A stretch of DNA of 64,000 nucleotides. It comes from Capnocytophaga ochracea DSM 7271. GTDB taxonomy: Bacteria > Bacteroidota > Bacteroidia > Flavobacteriales > Flavobacteriaceae. Shown here one piece after another: positions 56,177 to 64,000 of the stretch. Within the stretch, counting starts at the first letter, position 1. Every line of letters begins with the position of its first letter. The DNA is taken from assembly GCF_000023285.1 (NCBI RefSeq), contig NC_013162.1, forward strand, positions 2,136,501 through 2,200,500, in the 5' to 3' direction. The notes beneath the pieces are model-generated. The model was given only the letters and a program-made list of their open reading frames with translations, ran no database searches and had not been told where the DNA came from. The position numbers and the translations under genes were made by a program.

Positions 56177-57655
56177 ATGAAAAAACTCAAATTTCCTACC
56201 CCTTACACCGTACTGATGCTGGTGATAGTGTTGGCTGCGAGCCTTACTTTTTTGTTGCCATCGGGGTCATATAGCACTTTGCAATATGATAAGCAACAAG
56301 ACTCTTTTGTGATACACACTGCAAATAATTCTTATACTGTACCTGCTACTCAAGAACAACTCGACGGCTTGGGTATTCATATTCAGTTGAGCAAATTTAA
56401 AGATGAAAAAATTAAGAAACCTATTTCGATACCTAATACTTATGTGCAGAGTGTACCTCACCCGCAAGGAGCTAAATCTGTGCTTTTTGCACCTATACGA
56501 GGAATCTACGACAGTATAGAGGTGATTCTCTTCGTACTCATATTAGGGGGCTTTATAGGGGTGTTCAACAGTTCGGGAGCACTAAATATGGGCGTAGGCT
56601 ATTTGGCACACCGACTCAAAGGGCGCGAGGGTATCCTTATCGTTCTGCTCACTACTCTGTTGGCGCTGGGAGGCACTTCCTTTGGATTAGCCGAAGAGAC
56701 GCTTGCTTTCTACCCTATGTTAGTGCCTATTTTTTTAGCAGCGGGCTACGACTTAATGGTACCCTTAGCAGTGATTTACATAGGTTCAAATGTAGGCTCT
56801 ATGGCATCGACTACCAATCCGTTTGCGGTAATTATTGCCTCAGATGCCGCCGGAGTAGATTGGACGTCGGGGCTTAGCATACGTGTGATAGCTTTAGCGG
56901 TATGTGTACTGATAAGCATTATTTATATTATTCGTTATGCCGAGAAAGTACGCAAACACCCCGAGAAGTCAATTGTGTATGGAGTAGTCCTCCCTGAAAT
57001 TTACAATGCCAATGCCCCTGAAAAGACTACTTCCTTAGAGCTTTCTACTAAAATAGAGCTCTTAGTATTTGCGCTCTCGTTTATAGTGATGATTGTAGGT
57101 GTATCGCAATGGGAATGGTGGTTTCAAGAGATGACAGCTCTCTTCTTGGTAGCTGCTGTTGTGATTGCTATCTTACAACGCAGTAGTGAACAACAGTTTA
57201 TCAGTCAGTTTATGGCAGGAGCACGCGATTTGCTGAGCGTAGCCTTTATCATAGGGATAGCCAGAGGGGTATCGTTTATACTGAACGACGGACAAATATC
57301 GGGTACGATTTTGCATTACGCCACCGACCTTGTACAAGGAATGTCGCCAATGGTCTTTTTGCCAATGCTGATGTTAGTATTTGGTGTACTGAGTTTATTT
57401 ATAGCTTCTTCCTCAGGAATGGCGGTACTCACGATGCCTATCATAGGGTCACTGGCTTCGGTTGTGGGAGTAGAAGGGCACAGTGTGGTGAATGCTTATC
57501 TTTTTGGAATGGGTATTATGGGGCTTATCACCCCTACGGGACTTATCTTACCTTCACTAGCAATGGTGAATATTAACTACAAACAATGGTTGCAGTTTTG
57601 TATGCCATTGGTGATTATCTTTGCAGTAGTACTTACTATCTTATTGTGGATTTAA
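56177..57655 (+). CDS. YfcC-family (C4-dicarboxylate/basic amino-acid type) carrier
   Basis: A 492-residue inner-membrane carrier with 11-12 helices. PTPYTVLMLVIVLAASLTFLLPSG begins the first helix. A periplasmic segment (about 33-105) follows. FVLILGGFIGVFNSSGALNMGVG, GGTSFGLAEETLAFYPMLVPIFLAAGYD and IGSNVGSMASTTNPFAVIIAS are conserved family stretches. A matching second half has SSGMAVLTMPIIGSLASVVG and GLITPTGLILPSLAMV. Substrate unknown; uptake of arginine-like amino acids or dicarboxylates has been proposed for relatives. It lies 12 nt upstream of the rhomboid gene. Confidence 0.82.
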   Translation: MKKLKFPTPYTVLMLVIVLAASLTFLLPSGSYSTLQYDKQQDSFVIHTANNSYTVPATQEQLDGLGIHIQLSKFKDEKIKKPISIPNTYVQSVPHPQGAKSVLFAPIRGIYDSIEVILFVLILGGFIGVFNSSGALNMGVGYLAHRLKGREGILIVLLTTLLALGGTSFGLAEETLAFYPMLVPIFLAAGYDLMVPLAVIYIGSNVGSMASTTNPFAVIIASDAAGVDWTSGLSIRVIALAVCVLISIIYIIRYAEKVRKHPEKSIVYGVVLPEIYNANAPEKTTSLELSTKIELLVFALSFIVMIVGVSQWEWWFQEMTALFLVAAVVIAILQRSSEQQFISQFMAGARDLLSVAFIIGIARGVSFILNDGQISGTILHYATDLVQGMSPMVFLPMLMLVFGVLSLFIASSSGMAVLTMPIIGSLASVVGVEGHSVVNAYLFGMGIMGLITPTGLILPSLAMVNINYKQWLQFCMPLVIIFAVVLTILLWI

Positions 57656-57667
57656 AATATAAAACTT

Positions 57668-58294
57668 ATGAATATCACTTTTATTATCATTCTTCTTGCG
57701 ACTATAGCAATGAGTTATTATGGATTTAAGAATCCTACTTTTTTCAACCGTTATAAGTTCAATGTAGGAGCAGTGCAAAAGGGCGATTATGTGCGATTGG
57801 TATCCTCAGGCTTCTTGCACGCCAACTGGGAACACCTCATTTTTAATATGATTTCACTCTACTTCTTTCAAGATGTGATTATCGGTTCTATGGGGAACCT
57901 AATGTTCTTGCTTATCTATTTTGGTTCAATGCTACTGGGGAGTGTGTTCAGTTTGTACATTTACAAAAAACAGCCCTATTACTCCGCCATAGGGGCTTCG
58001 GGAGCTGTATCGGGGATTATCTTTGCAGCTATTGCTCTATATCCTACAGCGTTAAGTGTAAACTTCTTACCGGGTTGGCTCTTTGGAGCATTATACTTTG
58101 GGTATTCGGTATTTATGATGTTCAACCCACAACAAGGAGACAATTTAGGGCACGCAGCTCATTTAGGTGGGGCACTCTTTGGCTTGGCAGTAGTAATAAT
58201 CTACGCTCCTGAGGTAGTGATACGCCACGCTTTCTATTTGGGAGTAATGGCATTGCCTTTGGGCTATATGGGAGTGCGGTTGCTGAAGAAATGA
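57668..58294 (+). CDS. Rhomboid-family intramembrane serine protease
   Basis: A 208-residue membrane protein with six helices. The conserved HANWEHLIFNMISLYFF loop, catalytic Ser111 in GASGAVSGI, and catalytic His165 in GHAAHLGGALFG are all present, so it should be active. It cleaves substrates within the membrane; none is known here. It is likely co-transcribed with the upstream carrier. A short repeat-like GAGGAAATTAG sequence covers the last bases and the gap to the nuclease gene. Confidence 0.9.
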   Translation: MNITFIIILLATIAMSYYGFKNPTFFNRYKFNVGAVQKGDYVRLVSSGFLHANWEHLIFNMISLYFFQDVIIGSMGNLMFLLIYFGSMLLGSVFSLYIYKKQPYYSAIGASGAVSGIIFAAIALYPTALSVNFLPGWLFGALYFGYSVFMMFNPQQGDNLGHAAHLGGALFGLAVVIIYAPEVVIRHAFYLGVMALPLGYMGVRLLKK

Positions 58295-58320
58295 GGAAAT
58301 TAGAAAATTAGCAAATCATT

Positions 58321-61050
58321 ATGAGTTATCTACAAGAAGTTATTACTGATGTTTTGGAAAACTATTCTGATAAGATAGAGCGTCTTGTGTTTGTTACTAC
58401 GGGTAAACGCCCTGCACTCTTCCTCAAAAAACACTTTGCCGAGCAGATAAAGCACGCTACCATTGCCCCTGAGTTCATCGGCATAGCCGACCTATTTACG
58501 CGTATTTCGGACGTGCAACCTATCAGCAATTTGCCTTTGCTCTTTGAGTTTTACGATTGTTATGTAAAAACTTGCAAAGATACCCCCGATAGCTTTGAAG
58601 AGTTCCTCAGCTGGGGACAAACGGCTCTCAAAGATTTTAGTGAAATCGACCAATATTTAGTAAATCCCGATAAGATATTTCCTTATATTCACGCCCTCAA
58701 AGAAGTAGAACATTGGTCGGGTATGGACGAACTTAGCGAGATGCAGAAAAAGCACTTAGCATTTTGGAACAGCCTCGGCGATTACTATTTTGCCCTCAAC
58801 AGTAAACTCACCAAAATGGGTAAAGGTTATGGTGGTTTCATCGCCAAAAAAGCTGTAGAAGAACTCCCCAAATACCTGCAAACACACAGCAATAGCATTC
58901 ATATATTCGTCGGTTTCAACGCCCTTTCCAAAGCCGAACAACACGTTATACAATCAATACTAATGGATTTAGGCGGTGAAATTTATTGGGACGGCGATAC
59001 TTATTTTTTAAACAACCCTACTCACGATGCAGGGTTCTTCTTGCGAAAATATATAAACAGTTGGCGTTATTACCAAACCCATAAACCTAAGTTCATACAA
59101 AGCAATTACGAAAAAGAGAAAGAACTTTATCTTACGGGAGTGCCCAAAAGCATCAATCAGGCACATAGTGTAGCCGAACTACTCAAAAATACCCCTGCCA
59201 AAGCATTGGAAAAAACCGCCCTCATCATCGCTGATGAGAATTTGCTCATACCTGTATTACAAGCCGTGCAACCCAAAACAAGTGTGAACATCACGATGGG
59301 GTACCCTTTGCAACAAACGCCTCTCAACGACCTTTTTGTCGCCTATTTCCGCTTGCATCTCTCCAAGAGTTTTTACCATAAAGATATACTGAACCTGCTC
59401 TCTCAACCTTTCTTGCACACCTTGCTAAAAGAAGAAGTGGTGCGCCATATTTCGCAGTATATCAAAACGCACAACCTCACTTATATCACCCGTAAAAAGC
59501 TATTCGAGTCGGTAGATGAAACCGAACACGAGATGCTCTCCTTGCTATTCCCTGATGCCAAAGGCAAAGCACTCATCATTACCCTTATCGACAATGCTAT
59601 TACGCTTATCTATCGCCTAAAAGCACAAATCGACCCTGAGAGCAATACTCATCTACTCACTCAAGAGTATGCTTATCGCTTCTTCCAGTTATTCAATCAG
59701 TTGAAACAGTTACAAGAGCAGTACGGCTATATCGATTCGGTGAAAACGCTTTATCATTTTTATTTAGATGTATTACAGAAGAGTTCGCTCAATTTCCGCG
59801 GTGAGCCTTTGGAAGGCTTGCAAGTTATGGGTGTGTTGGAAAGCCGTAGTTTGGATTTTGAGCGCGTGATTATCACTTCGGTAAATGAAGGCGTATTACC
59901 TTTAGGCAAAAGCGACAACTCTCTGATTCCTTACGATGTGAAGTACGAACTGGAATTGCCTACCTACAAAGAGCGTGATGCGGTGTACAGTTACAACTTC
60001 TACCGTATTTTACAGCGCGCCAAACAAGTACACCTATTCTACGATACCGAGATGAATAGTCTGAAAAGCAAGGAGAAAAGTAGGTTTATTCTCCAATTGT
60101 TGGCAGAGAAAATTCCCACTCACAAGGTAGTGCACCAAATTAAGGCACCTGAGGTATACCCTGCTGTGTTACGACCGATTAACATCAAAAAAACGACCTC
60201 TGTAATCGATGCACTAAAGGCACTTGCCGAGAAAGGCATTTCACCTTCAGCACTAACTACTTATATCCGCAATCCACTCACGTTCTATGAGCAACAAGTA
60301 CTACAGGTATACGAAGAAAAAGAAGTAGAAGAAACTGTTGAAGCCCGTACTTTTGGAAATATCGTACACGGCATTTTAGAAGATTTGTACACACCTTTCT
60401 TAAACGAAATACTCACTGAAGAGCACATTAAAAAAATGCAACTTTTGGTACTTCCCACTATCGAAAAACGCTTTGAAGAAGAGTACAGAAGTACTGATTT
60501 TAGGACGGGTAAAAACTGGCTTATTTTCAATGTAATAGAGAAGTATGTGCGTAGTTTTTTAACTTTAGAACTCAACGAAATAAAGAGTGGTATCGAAATC
60601 ATTCCTCTGTATTTAGAACAGAAAATAAAAATACCTTTCCAAGCTTCTCACTTGCCTTTTCTTGTTAATTTCAAAGGGATTATCGACCGGGTGGATAGAC
60701 GTAACGGAGTGTTGCACATTATCGACTACAAAACAGGTATTGTAGAAGAAACCGATGTGCGCATCAAAGATTGGAATAACCTCATTACCGATATTAAGTA
60801 TGGCAAAGCCTTCCAACTCCTCACTTATGCTTATATGATTACCCAGCATTTCAAGATTGATGAACCGATGATAGTTGCCAACCTATCATTCAAGCGTTTG
60901 CAAAAAGGATTCTTGCGTTTCCACACCTATATCGACAAGGTAAAAGACTGTGATGTAACCGCTCAAACTCTCGCTTTGTACAGTCAGTATACCGAGCAAC
61001 TATTGCAAGAAATCTTTGATATAGAGAGACCTTTTTACGAGAAACTATAG
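58321..61050 (+). CDS. AddB-like PD-(D/E)XK nuclease/helicase-fold protein
   Basis: A 909-residue cytosolic protein. The N-terminal three-quarters resemble an inactive UvrD-like fold as in AddB, with LEGLQVMGVLESRSLDFERVIITSVNEGVLPLGKSDNSLIP (about 498-540) matching helicase motif V/VI surroundings. The C-terminus holds a PD-(D/E)XK nuclease: FGNIVHGILEDLY, then VNFKGIIDRVDRRNGVLHIIDYKTG (about 780-804) with the Asp and the D-x-K residues. No Walker A motif was seen. It probably partners an AddA helicase-nuclease for double-strand break repair; that gene is not in the window. No iron-sulfur Cys set is evident. Confidence 0.75.
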   Translation: MSYLQEVITDVLENYSDKIERLVFVTTGKRPALFLKKHFAEQIKHATIAPEFIGIADLFTRISDVQPISNLPLLFEFYDCYVKTCKDTPDSFEEFLSWGQTALKDFSEIDQYLVNPDKIFPYIHALKEVEHWSGMDELSEMQKKHLAFWNSLGDYYFALNSKLTKMGKGYGGFIAKKAVEELPKYLQTHSNSIHIFVGFNALSKAEQHVIQSILMDLGGEIYWDGDTYFLNNPTHDAGFFLRKYINSWRYYQTHKPKFIQSNYEKEKELYLTGVPKSINQAHSVAELLKNTPAKALEKTALIIADENLLIPVLQAVQPKTSVNITMGYPLQQTPLNDLFVAYFRLHLSKSFYHKDILNLLSQPFLHTLLKEEVVRHISQYIKTHNLTYITRKKLFESVDETEHEMLSLLFPDAKGKALIITLIDNAITLIYRLKAQIDPESNTHLLTQEYAYRFFQLFNQLKQLQEQYGYIDSVKTLYHFYLDVLQKSSLNFRGEPLEGLQVMGVLESRSLDFERVIITSVNEGVLPLGKSDNSLIPYDVKYELELPTYKERDAVYSYNFYRILQRAKQVHLFYDTEMNSLKSKEKSRFILQLLAEKIPTHKVVHQIKAPEVYPAVLRPINIKKTTSVIDALKALAEKGISPSALTTYIRNPLTFYEQQVLQVYEEKEVEETVEARTFGNIVHGILEDLYTPFLNEILTEEHIKKMQLLVLPTIEKRFEEEYRSTDFRTGKNWLIFNVIEKYVRSFLTLELNEIKSGIEIIPLYLEQKIKIPFQASHLPFLVNFKGIIDRVDRRNGVLHIIDYKTGIVEETDVRIKDWNNLITDIKYGKAFQLLTYAYMITQHFKIDEPMIVANLSFKRLQKGFLRFHTYIDKVKDCDVTAQTLALYSQYTEQLLQEIFDIERPFYEKL

Positions 61051-61082
61051 TATTTATATCTTATATTCCTTTTGTGTGTTTA

Positions 61083-62303
61083 TCAGCTTAACATTTTCTG
61101 AGCTTTTTTTACAGCTTCTACAAAGGTATCTATTTCTTCAAAGGTATTGTAAACAGCAAAGCTGGCACGAACTGTACCTGGTATGCAGTAGAAGTCCATA
61201 ATAGGTTGGGCACAATGATGCCCCGTACGTACAGCAATTCCAAATTGGTCGAGAATTACACCTACATCGTAAGGGTGAATGTTTTGTAAGTTAAATGATA
61301 TAACAGCGGTACGCTTACTCAAATCATCATTACCGTAAAGAGTAATGCCTTCTATATTTTGTAATTTAGCGATAGCATATTCTAATAGTTTGTGTTCGTG
61401 TGTAGCAATAGCTTCCATTCCCAATTGCTGTATATAGTCAATTGTAGTTCCAAACGCAATACCTCCACAAATATTAGGAGTACCTGCTTCAAACTTATAA
61501 GGGAGGTCGGCATAAGTACTCTCTTCAAAATGCACTTCTTTTATCATTTCTCCCCCTCCTTGATAAGGAGGTAATTGTAATAGTAATTCTTCTTTACCAT
61601 ACAACGCTCCTATCCCCGTAGGTCCGTACATTTTATGAGCTGAAACAGCATAGAAATCAACATCGAGAGTTTGCATATCGGGTTGCAAATGTGGGGCTGC
61701 TTGTGCTCCATCTACTAATACAACAGCTCCTACACGGTGTGCTTTTTCTATAATTTCTTCTATAGGGTGAATATTTCCTAAGGCGTTCGATACGTGCTGT
61801 ACACACACTATCTTCGTACGTTTATTTAGCAGTTGGTTATACACCTCTAAGTCCAAAATTCCTTTCTCATTCATCGGGATTACTTTTAAGGTAGCTCCAC
61901 TCCGTTGGCAAGCTAATTGCCAAGGCACTATATTGCTGTGGTGTTCTGAAGCCGAAATAATTACTTCGTCTCTCTCTTGCATCAGTGCGCTATAACCGTT
62001 AGCCACTAAATTAATACCGTGTGTAGTTCCCGCAGTAAAAAGAATTTCAGAGCTTTTACGGGCATTGAAGTGGCGCTGTAGTTTCTTCCTCGCTTCTTCA
62101 TAAGCATCAGTAGCTTCTTGGCTGAGAGTGTGTACTCCACGGTGTATATTAGCATTTTGGTAACTGTAATAATGCACTATTGCCTCTATCACTTGTGTAG
62201 GTGTTTGCGAAGTTGCTCCATTATCAAAATAGATAAGAGGTTTGTTATGAATAGTGCGTGAGAGTATAGGGAAGTCTGTTCTTATTTCAAGAATACTTTT
62301 CAT
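61083..62303 (-). CDS. sufS: Cysteine desulfurase SufS
   Basis: A 406-residue PLP enzyme of the group II NifS/SufS type. IYFDNGATSQTP at the start, His121 (ASEHHSNIVPW), DGAQAAPH, the PLP Lys224 in AVSAHKMYGPTGIGALYG, and the catalytic Cys364 in RTGHHCAQPIMDF are all present. It takes sulfur from cysteine for iron-sulfur cluster assembly. Other suf genes are not in the window. A promoter lies 19 nt before the start. bshC is upstream on the same strand and may read into it. Confidence 0.93.
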   Translation of the reverse strand: MKSILEIRTDFPILSRTIHNKPLIYFDNGATSQTPTQVIEAIVHYYSYQNANIHRGVHTLSQEATDAYEEARKKLQRHFNARKSSEILFTAGTTHGINLVANGYSALMQERDEVIISASEHHSNIVPWQLACQRSGATLKVIPMNEKGILDLEVYNQLLNKRTKIVCVQHVSNALGNIHPIEEIIEKAHRVGAVVLVDGAQAAPHLQPDMQTLDVDFYAVSAHKMYGPTGIGALYGKEELLLQLPPYQGGGEMIKEVHFEESTYADLPYKFEAGTPNICGGIAFGTTIDYIQQLGMEAIATHEHKLLEYAIAKLQNIEGITLYGNDDLSKRTAVISFNLQNIHPYDVGVILDQFGIAVRTGHHCAQPIMDFYCIPGTVRASFAVYNTFEEIDTFVEAVKKAQKMLS

Positions 62304-62321
62304 TGTTCGTTATTTTGGGTG

Positions 62322-62329
62322 CAAAGATA
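62322..62329 (-). promoter_or_regulatory. Promoter -7 box of sufS
   Basis: TATCTTTG on the minus strand in the 34-nt gap after bshC. TTTG occurs 22 nt upstream, inside the end of bshC. Confidence 0.5.
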
Positions 62330-62337
62330 CAACATTT

Positions 62338-63936
62338 TTATTGTATTACCACAAACCTAAAATCAAACGGATTAAAGTCTTTTATTAACTCAGGAATGAG
62401 TTCTTCTCCTTTCATCAAATAGAAATCTGTGAAGTTAGCAAAACGCTCCTGTAAGGCTCCGTTAGGAAAGAGTTCATTTTGTAAAAAAATAGTCTGTTCC
62501 AATTCCTCTGCAAACTTCCTTTTCTGGGCCTTTAAAAGGCGTTTTTCCAGTTTGTCTAACCCTTTCAGCTGTCTTACTTCTTGTGCTTTTACAGCGTTCT
62601 CAAAAGTAACATCAGTGTGTTTAGCTAACTCATATAAATGCTCGAACTGTCTGTGTAGTAACTCTTTTTCAGGAGTAAAATCTATAGGAAATTCGCTTAA
62701 CTGTCTTACTTTCTTGTTTTTTAAATCTTCTGTTTTTAGAAATAAGTCTTCTACTGAAAGTTGTAGTTTTTGTAGTTTTTCAGCTTGTCTTTGCGAAATA
62801 AGCATTGCTGAATTGCGCAACATTAGTATTGGGAAGGGTACTTTCTCCTTATTGAAAAAGCTTTTTAATTCCAGCCAATAGGCTATTTCACCGCCTCCAC
62901 CAATATATGCCAAATTGGGTAATATTACTTCTTGATATAAAGGTCGTAAGATTACATTGGGCGAAAATCGTTCTGGATAGGTGCGTAGTTCCTCTAAAAT
63001 CCCCTCCTCAGAAAAACGAATATCCGTACCGTGTACCTCAAAGCCGTCCGCAGTGCGCACAAGGCGATGTCGTCCTCCTTCTGTAAGATAAAACATATTC
63101 ACCTCACGAGGGTTCACTTGCACGGGATAAGAGCTATTTACAGTCTGTAAAGCCTTAATACTTTTAGTAACCTCAGTATGTGCCACACTGTGCAGTAAAT
63201 CATCGCTTATGTAAGGGATAAATTGTCTTTTTAGGGCTTTATCGTTGCCATCTATTACTACAACTCCGTATGCTTCAAAGAGAGCATTTACTAAGTAACG
63301 AGTGGCAGAGGCTAAATCTTTATTTTTCAGATAACTATCGTGGAAGAGTGTGCGCAAAGTATTAGCATTTTTGCCTAGACCTATGGCTTTGTCAAAAGTC
63401 TGAAACACTGCTTCAAGTGTGTCAGTAGCAAAGTTGCCTGTGGCTCCTGTTTGGTCGCTATTCCAGCAAATTGTGCGATTGTTGAAGTGAAAGTGGTTAA
63501 TCTCCTCAAAATCGTGGTCTTCTGTAGCCATCCAATATACAGGTACAAAGTGCTTATCAGGGTACTTTTCGGCGAGCTGTTTAGCAGTATTAATTACCGA
63601 AATAATCTTGAAAATGAAGTAAAGATGTCCTGTAAAAAGACTTAATTGATGTCCCGTAGTGATGGTAAAAGTATTACTTTTGGATAAAAGTTCGATGTTT
63701 TTAAGTACTTTCGGAGTAGTTTTTACCTCAGCGTATTGTTCTTTTAAACTACTGACCAAAATATGGCGTTTCTCTTCAGTAAAATCAAGAGCTTTTTCTT
63801 CTATTTGCTTTTTAAATTCTAACAATGAAGGAAAATTATGATAAAAAGGACGTAATTTTTTATTCTCACCTACATAATCAGTGATGAGTTTAGAGAAAAA
63901 ACGAATATTTTGATAAGGAATATAAGCGGTAATCAT
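62338..63936 (-). CDS. bshC: Bacillithiol biosynthesis cysteine-adding enzyme BshC
   Basis: A 532-residue enzyme of normal length. TITTGHQLSLFTGHLYFIFKIISVINTAKQL (about 95-125) and VPVYWMATEDHDFEEINHFHF hold the HxGH-like and acidic nucleotide-site motifs of the family. PNVILRPLYQEVILPNLAYIGGGGEIAYWLEL and a C-terminal coiled coil with KLEKRLLKAQKRKFAEELEQ follow. It adds cysteine to glucosaminyl-malate to complete bacillithiol, the low-molecular-weight thiol. bshA and bshB are not in the window. Confidence 0.93.
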   Translation of the reverse strand: MITAYIPYQNIRFFSKLITDYVGENKKLRPFYHNFPSLLEFKKQIEEKALDFTEEKRHILVSSLKEQYAEVKTTPKVLKNIELLSKSNTFTITTGHQLSLFTGHLYFIFKIISVINTAKQLAEKYPDKHFVPVYWMATEDHDFEEINHFHFNNRTICWNSDQTGATGNFATDTLEAVFQTFDKAIGLGKNANTLRTLFHDSYLKNKDLASATRYLVNALFEAYGVVVIDGNDKALKRQFIPYISDDLLHSVAHTEVTKSIKALQTVNSSYPVQVNPREVNMFYLTEGGRHRLVRTADGFEVHGTDIRFSEEGILEELRTYPERFSPNVILRPLYQEVILPNLAYIGGGGEIAYWLELKSFFNKEKVPFPILMLRNSAMLISQRQAEKLQKLQLSVEDLFLKTEDLKNKKVRQLSEFPIDFTPEKELLHRQFEHLYELAKHTDVTFENAVKAQEVRQLKGLDKLEKRLLKAQKRKFAEELEQTIFLQNELFPNGALQERFANFTDFYLMKGEELIPELIKDFNPFDFRFVVIQ

Positions 63937-63954
63937 ACGCTTTTTAGTGTTTTA

Positions 63955-64000
63955 TTATTCGTCGTCTAATGAAGAGTCATCAGGTATATCTAAATTGCTT
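63955..64000 (-). CDS. C-terminal end of an unidentified gene with an acidic tail
   Basis: On the minus strand the frame ending at TAA (63955-63957) encodes SNLDIPDDSSLDDE, followed by a second TAA. The acidic composition and double stop suggest a genuine gene end, 18 nt upstream of bshC. Only 14 codons are visible, so no function can be named. Confidence 0.5.
   Translation of the reverse strand, partial: SNLDIPDDSSLDDE

Overview
The window looks like a piece of the chromosome of a Flavobacteriaceae bacterium, most likely a Capnocytophaga species. Four things point there. The base composition is AT-rich. At least 17 genes have the Bacteroidota promoter signature (TTG or TTTG, about 19-20 nt, TAnnTTTG). 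Outer-membrane receptor and lipoprotein pairs (TonB receptor with HmuY, TonB receptor with DUF4876 and DUF6850) are present. A capA-capB pair for the sulfonolipid capnine, which is characteristic of gliding Capnocytophaga, is also present. The genus assignment is inference. No rRNA, tRNA, insertion sequence, prophage or CRISPR array was seen.

Layout, left to right. 1-2.5 kb: truncated YfhO-type membrane protein with DUF4834. 2.9-6.8 kb: haem-uptake type operon (two-domain HmuY lipoprotein, one-domain HmuY lipoprotein, TonB receptor). 6.9-8.4 kb: 5-formyl-THF cyclo-ligase and a membrane-anchored GH25 lysozyme. 8.8-10.5 kb: two shrunken methylmalonyl-CoA mutase-like proteins. 10.7-14.4 kb: NDH-2 and an RND/MMPL exporter. 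15.2-18 kb: secreted BNR-repeat protein. 18-22.8 kb: LacZ-type beta-galactosidase and sulfatase. 23.3-27.1 kb: WbqC, signal peptidase I, HAD phosphatase and DapB. 27.4-30 kb: NlpC/P60 protein without its cysteine, LRR protein and methyltransferase. 30.1-31.8 kb: ribosomal protein L25 and PRPP synthetase. 32.4-37.8 kb: TonB receptor, DUF4876 and DUF6850 operon. 38.4-40.5 kb: cysE-cysK behind a leader-peptide attenuator. 40.5-44.5 kb: S9 peptidase, HGSNAT-like acyltransferase and DUF4199. 45.3-49.1 kb: hybrid histidine kinase, nucleoside phosphorylase and a small conserved protein. 49.1-53.5 kb: capA-capB, polyprenyl-P mannose synthase, DgkA and an EamA transporter. 53.6-61 kb: MetG, YfcC carrier, rhomboid protease and an AddB-like nuclease. 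61.1-64 kb: SufS and BshC, plus the tail of one more gene.

Sulfur is a recurring theme. Serine acetyltransferase and cysteine synthase make cysteine. SufS, BshC (bacillithiol) and MetG use sulfur amino acids. CapA and CapB make a sulfonolipid precursor. The sulfatase releases sulfate from host glycans. The strongest regulatory signal in the window is upstream of cysE. A 25-codon leader ORF carries Met-Met-Met-Cys-Cys. A segment just after those codons can pair with the 5' arm of a strong terminator that ends just before the cysE start. This is a textbook layout for ribosome-mediated attenuation by cysteine.

Intergenic regions are mosaics of several dispersed repeat families. These are a core of about 140 bp in four copies, a flanking block of about 100 bp, arrays built on an 11-bp lattice (including 44- and 55-bp higher-order units with a GC-rich hairpin), 7- and 8-bp tandem arrays, and five copies of a TTTGCCAAAG-type hairpin. 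None of these encodes protein, although they create long spurious open frames.
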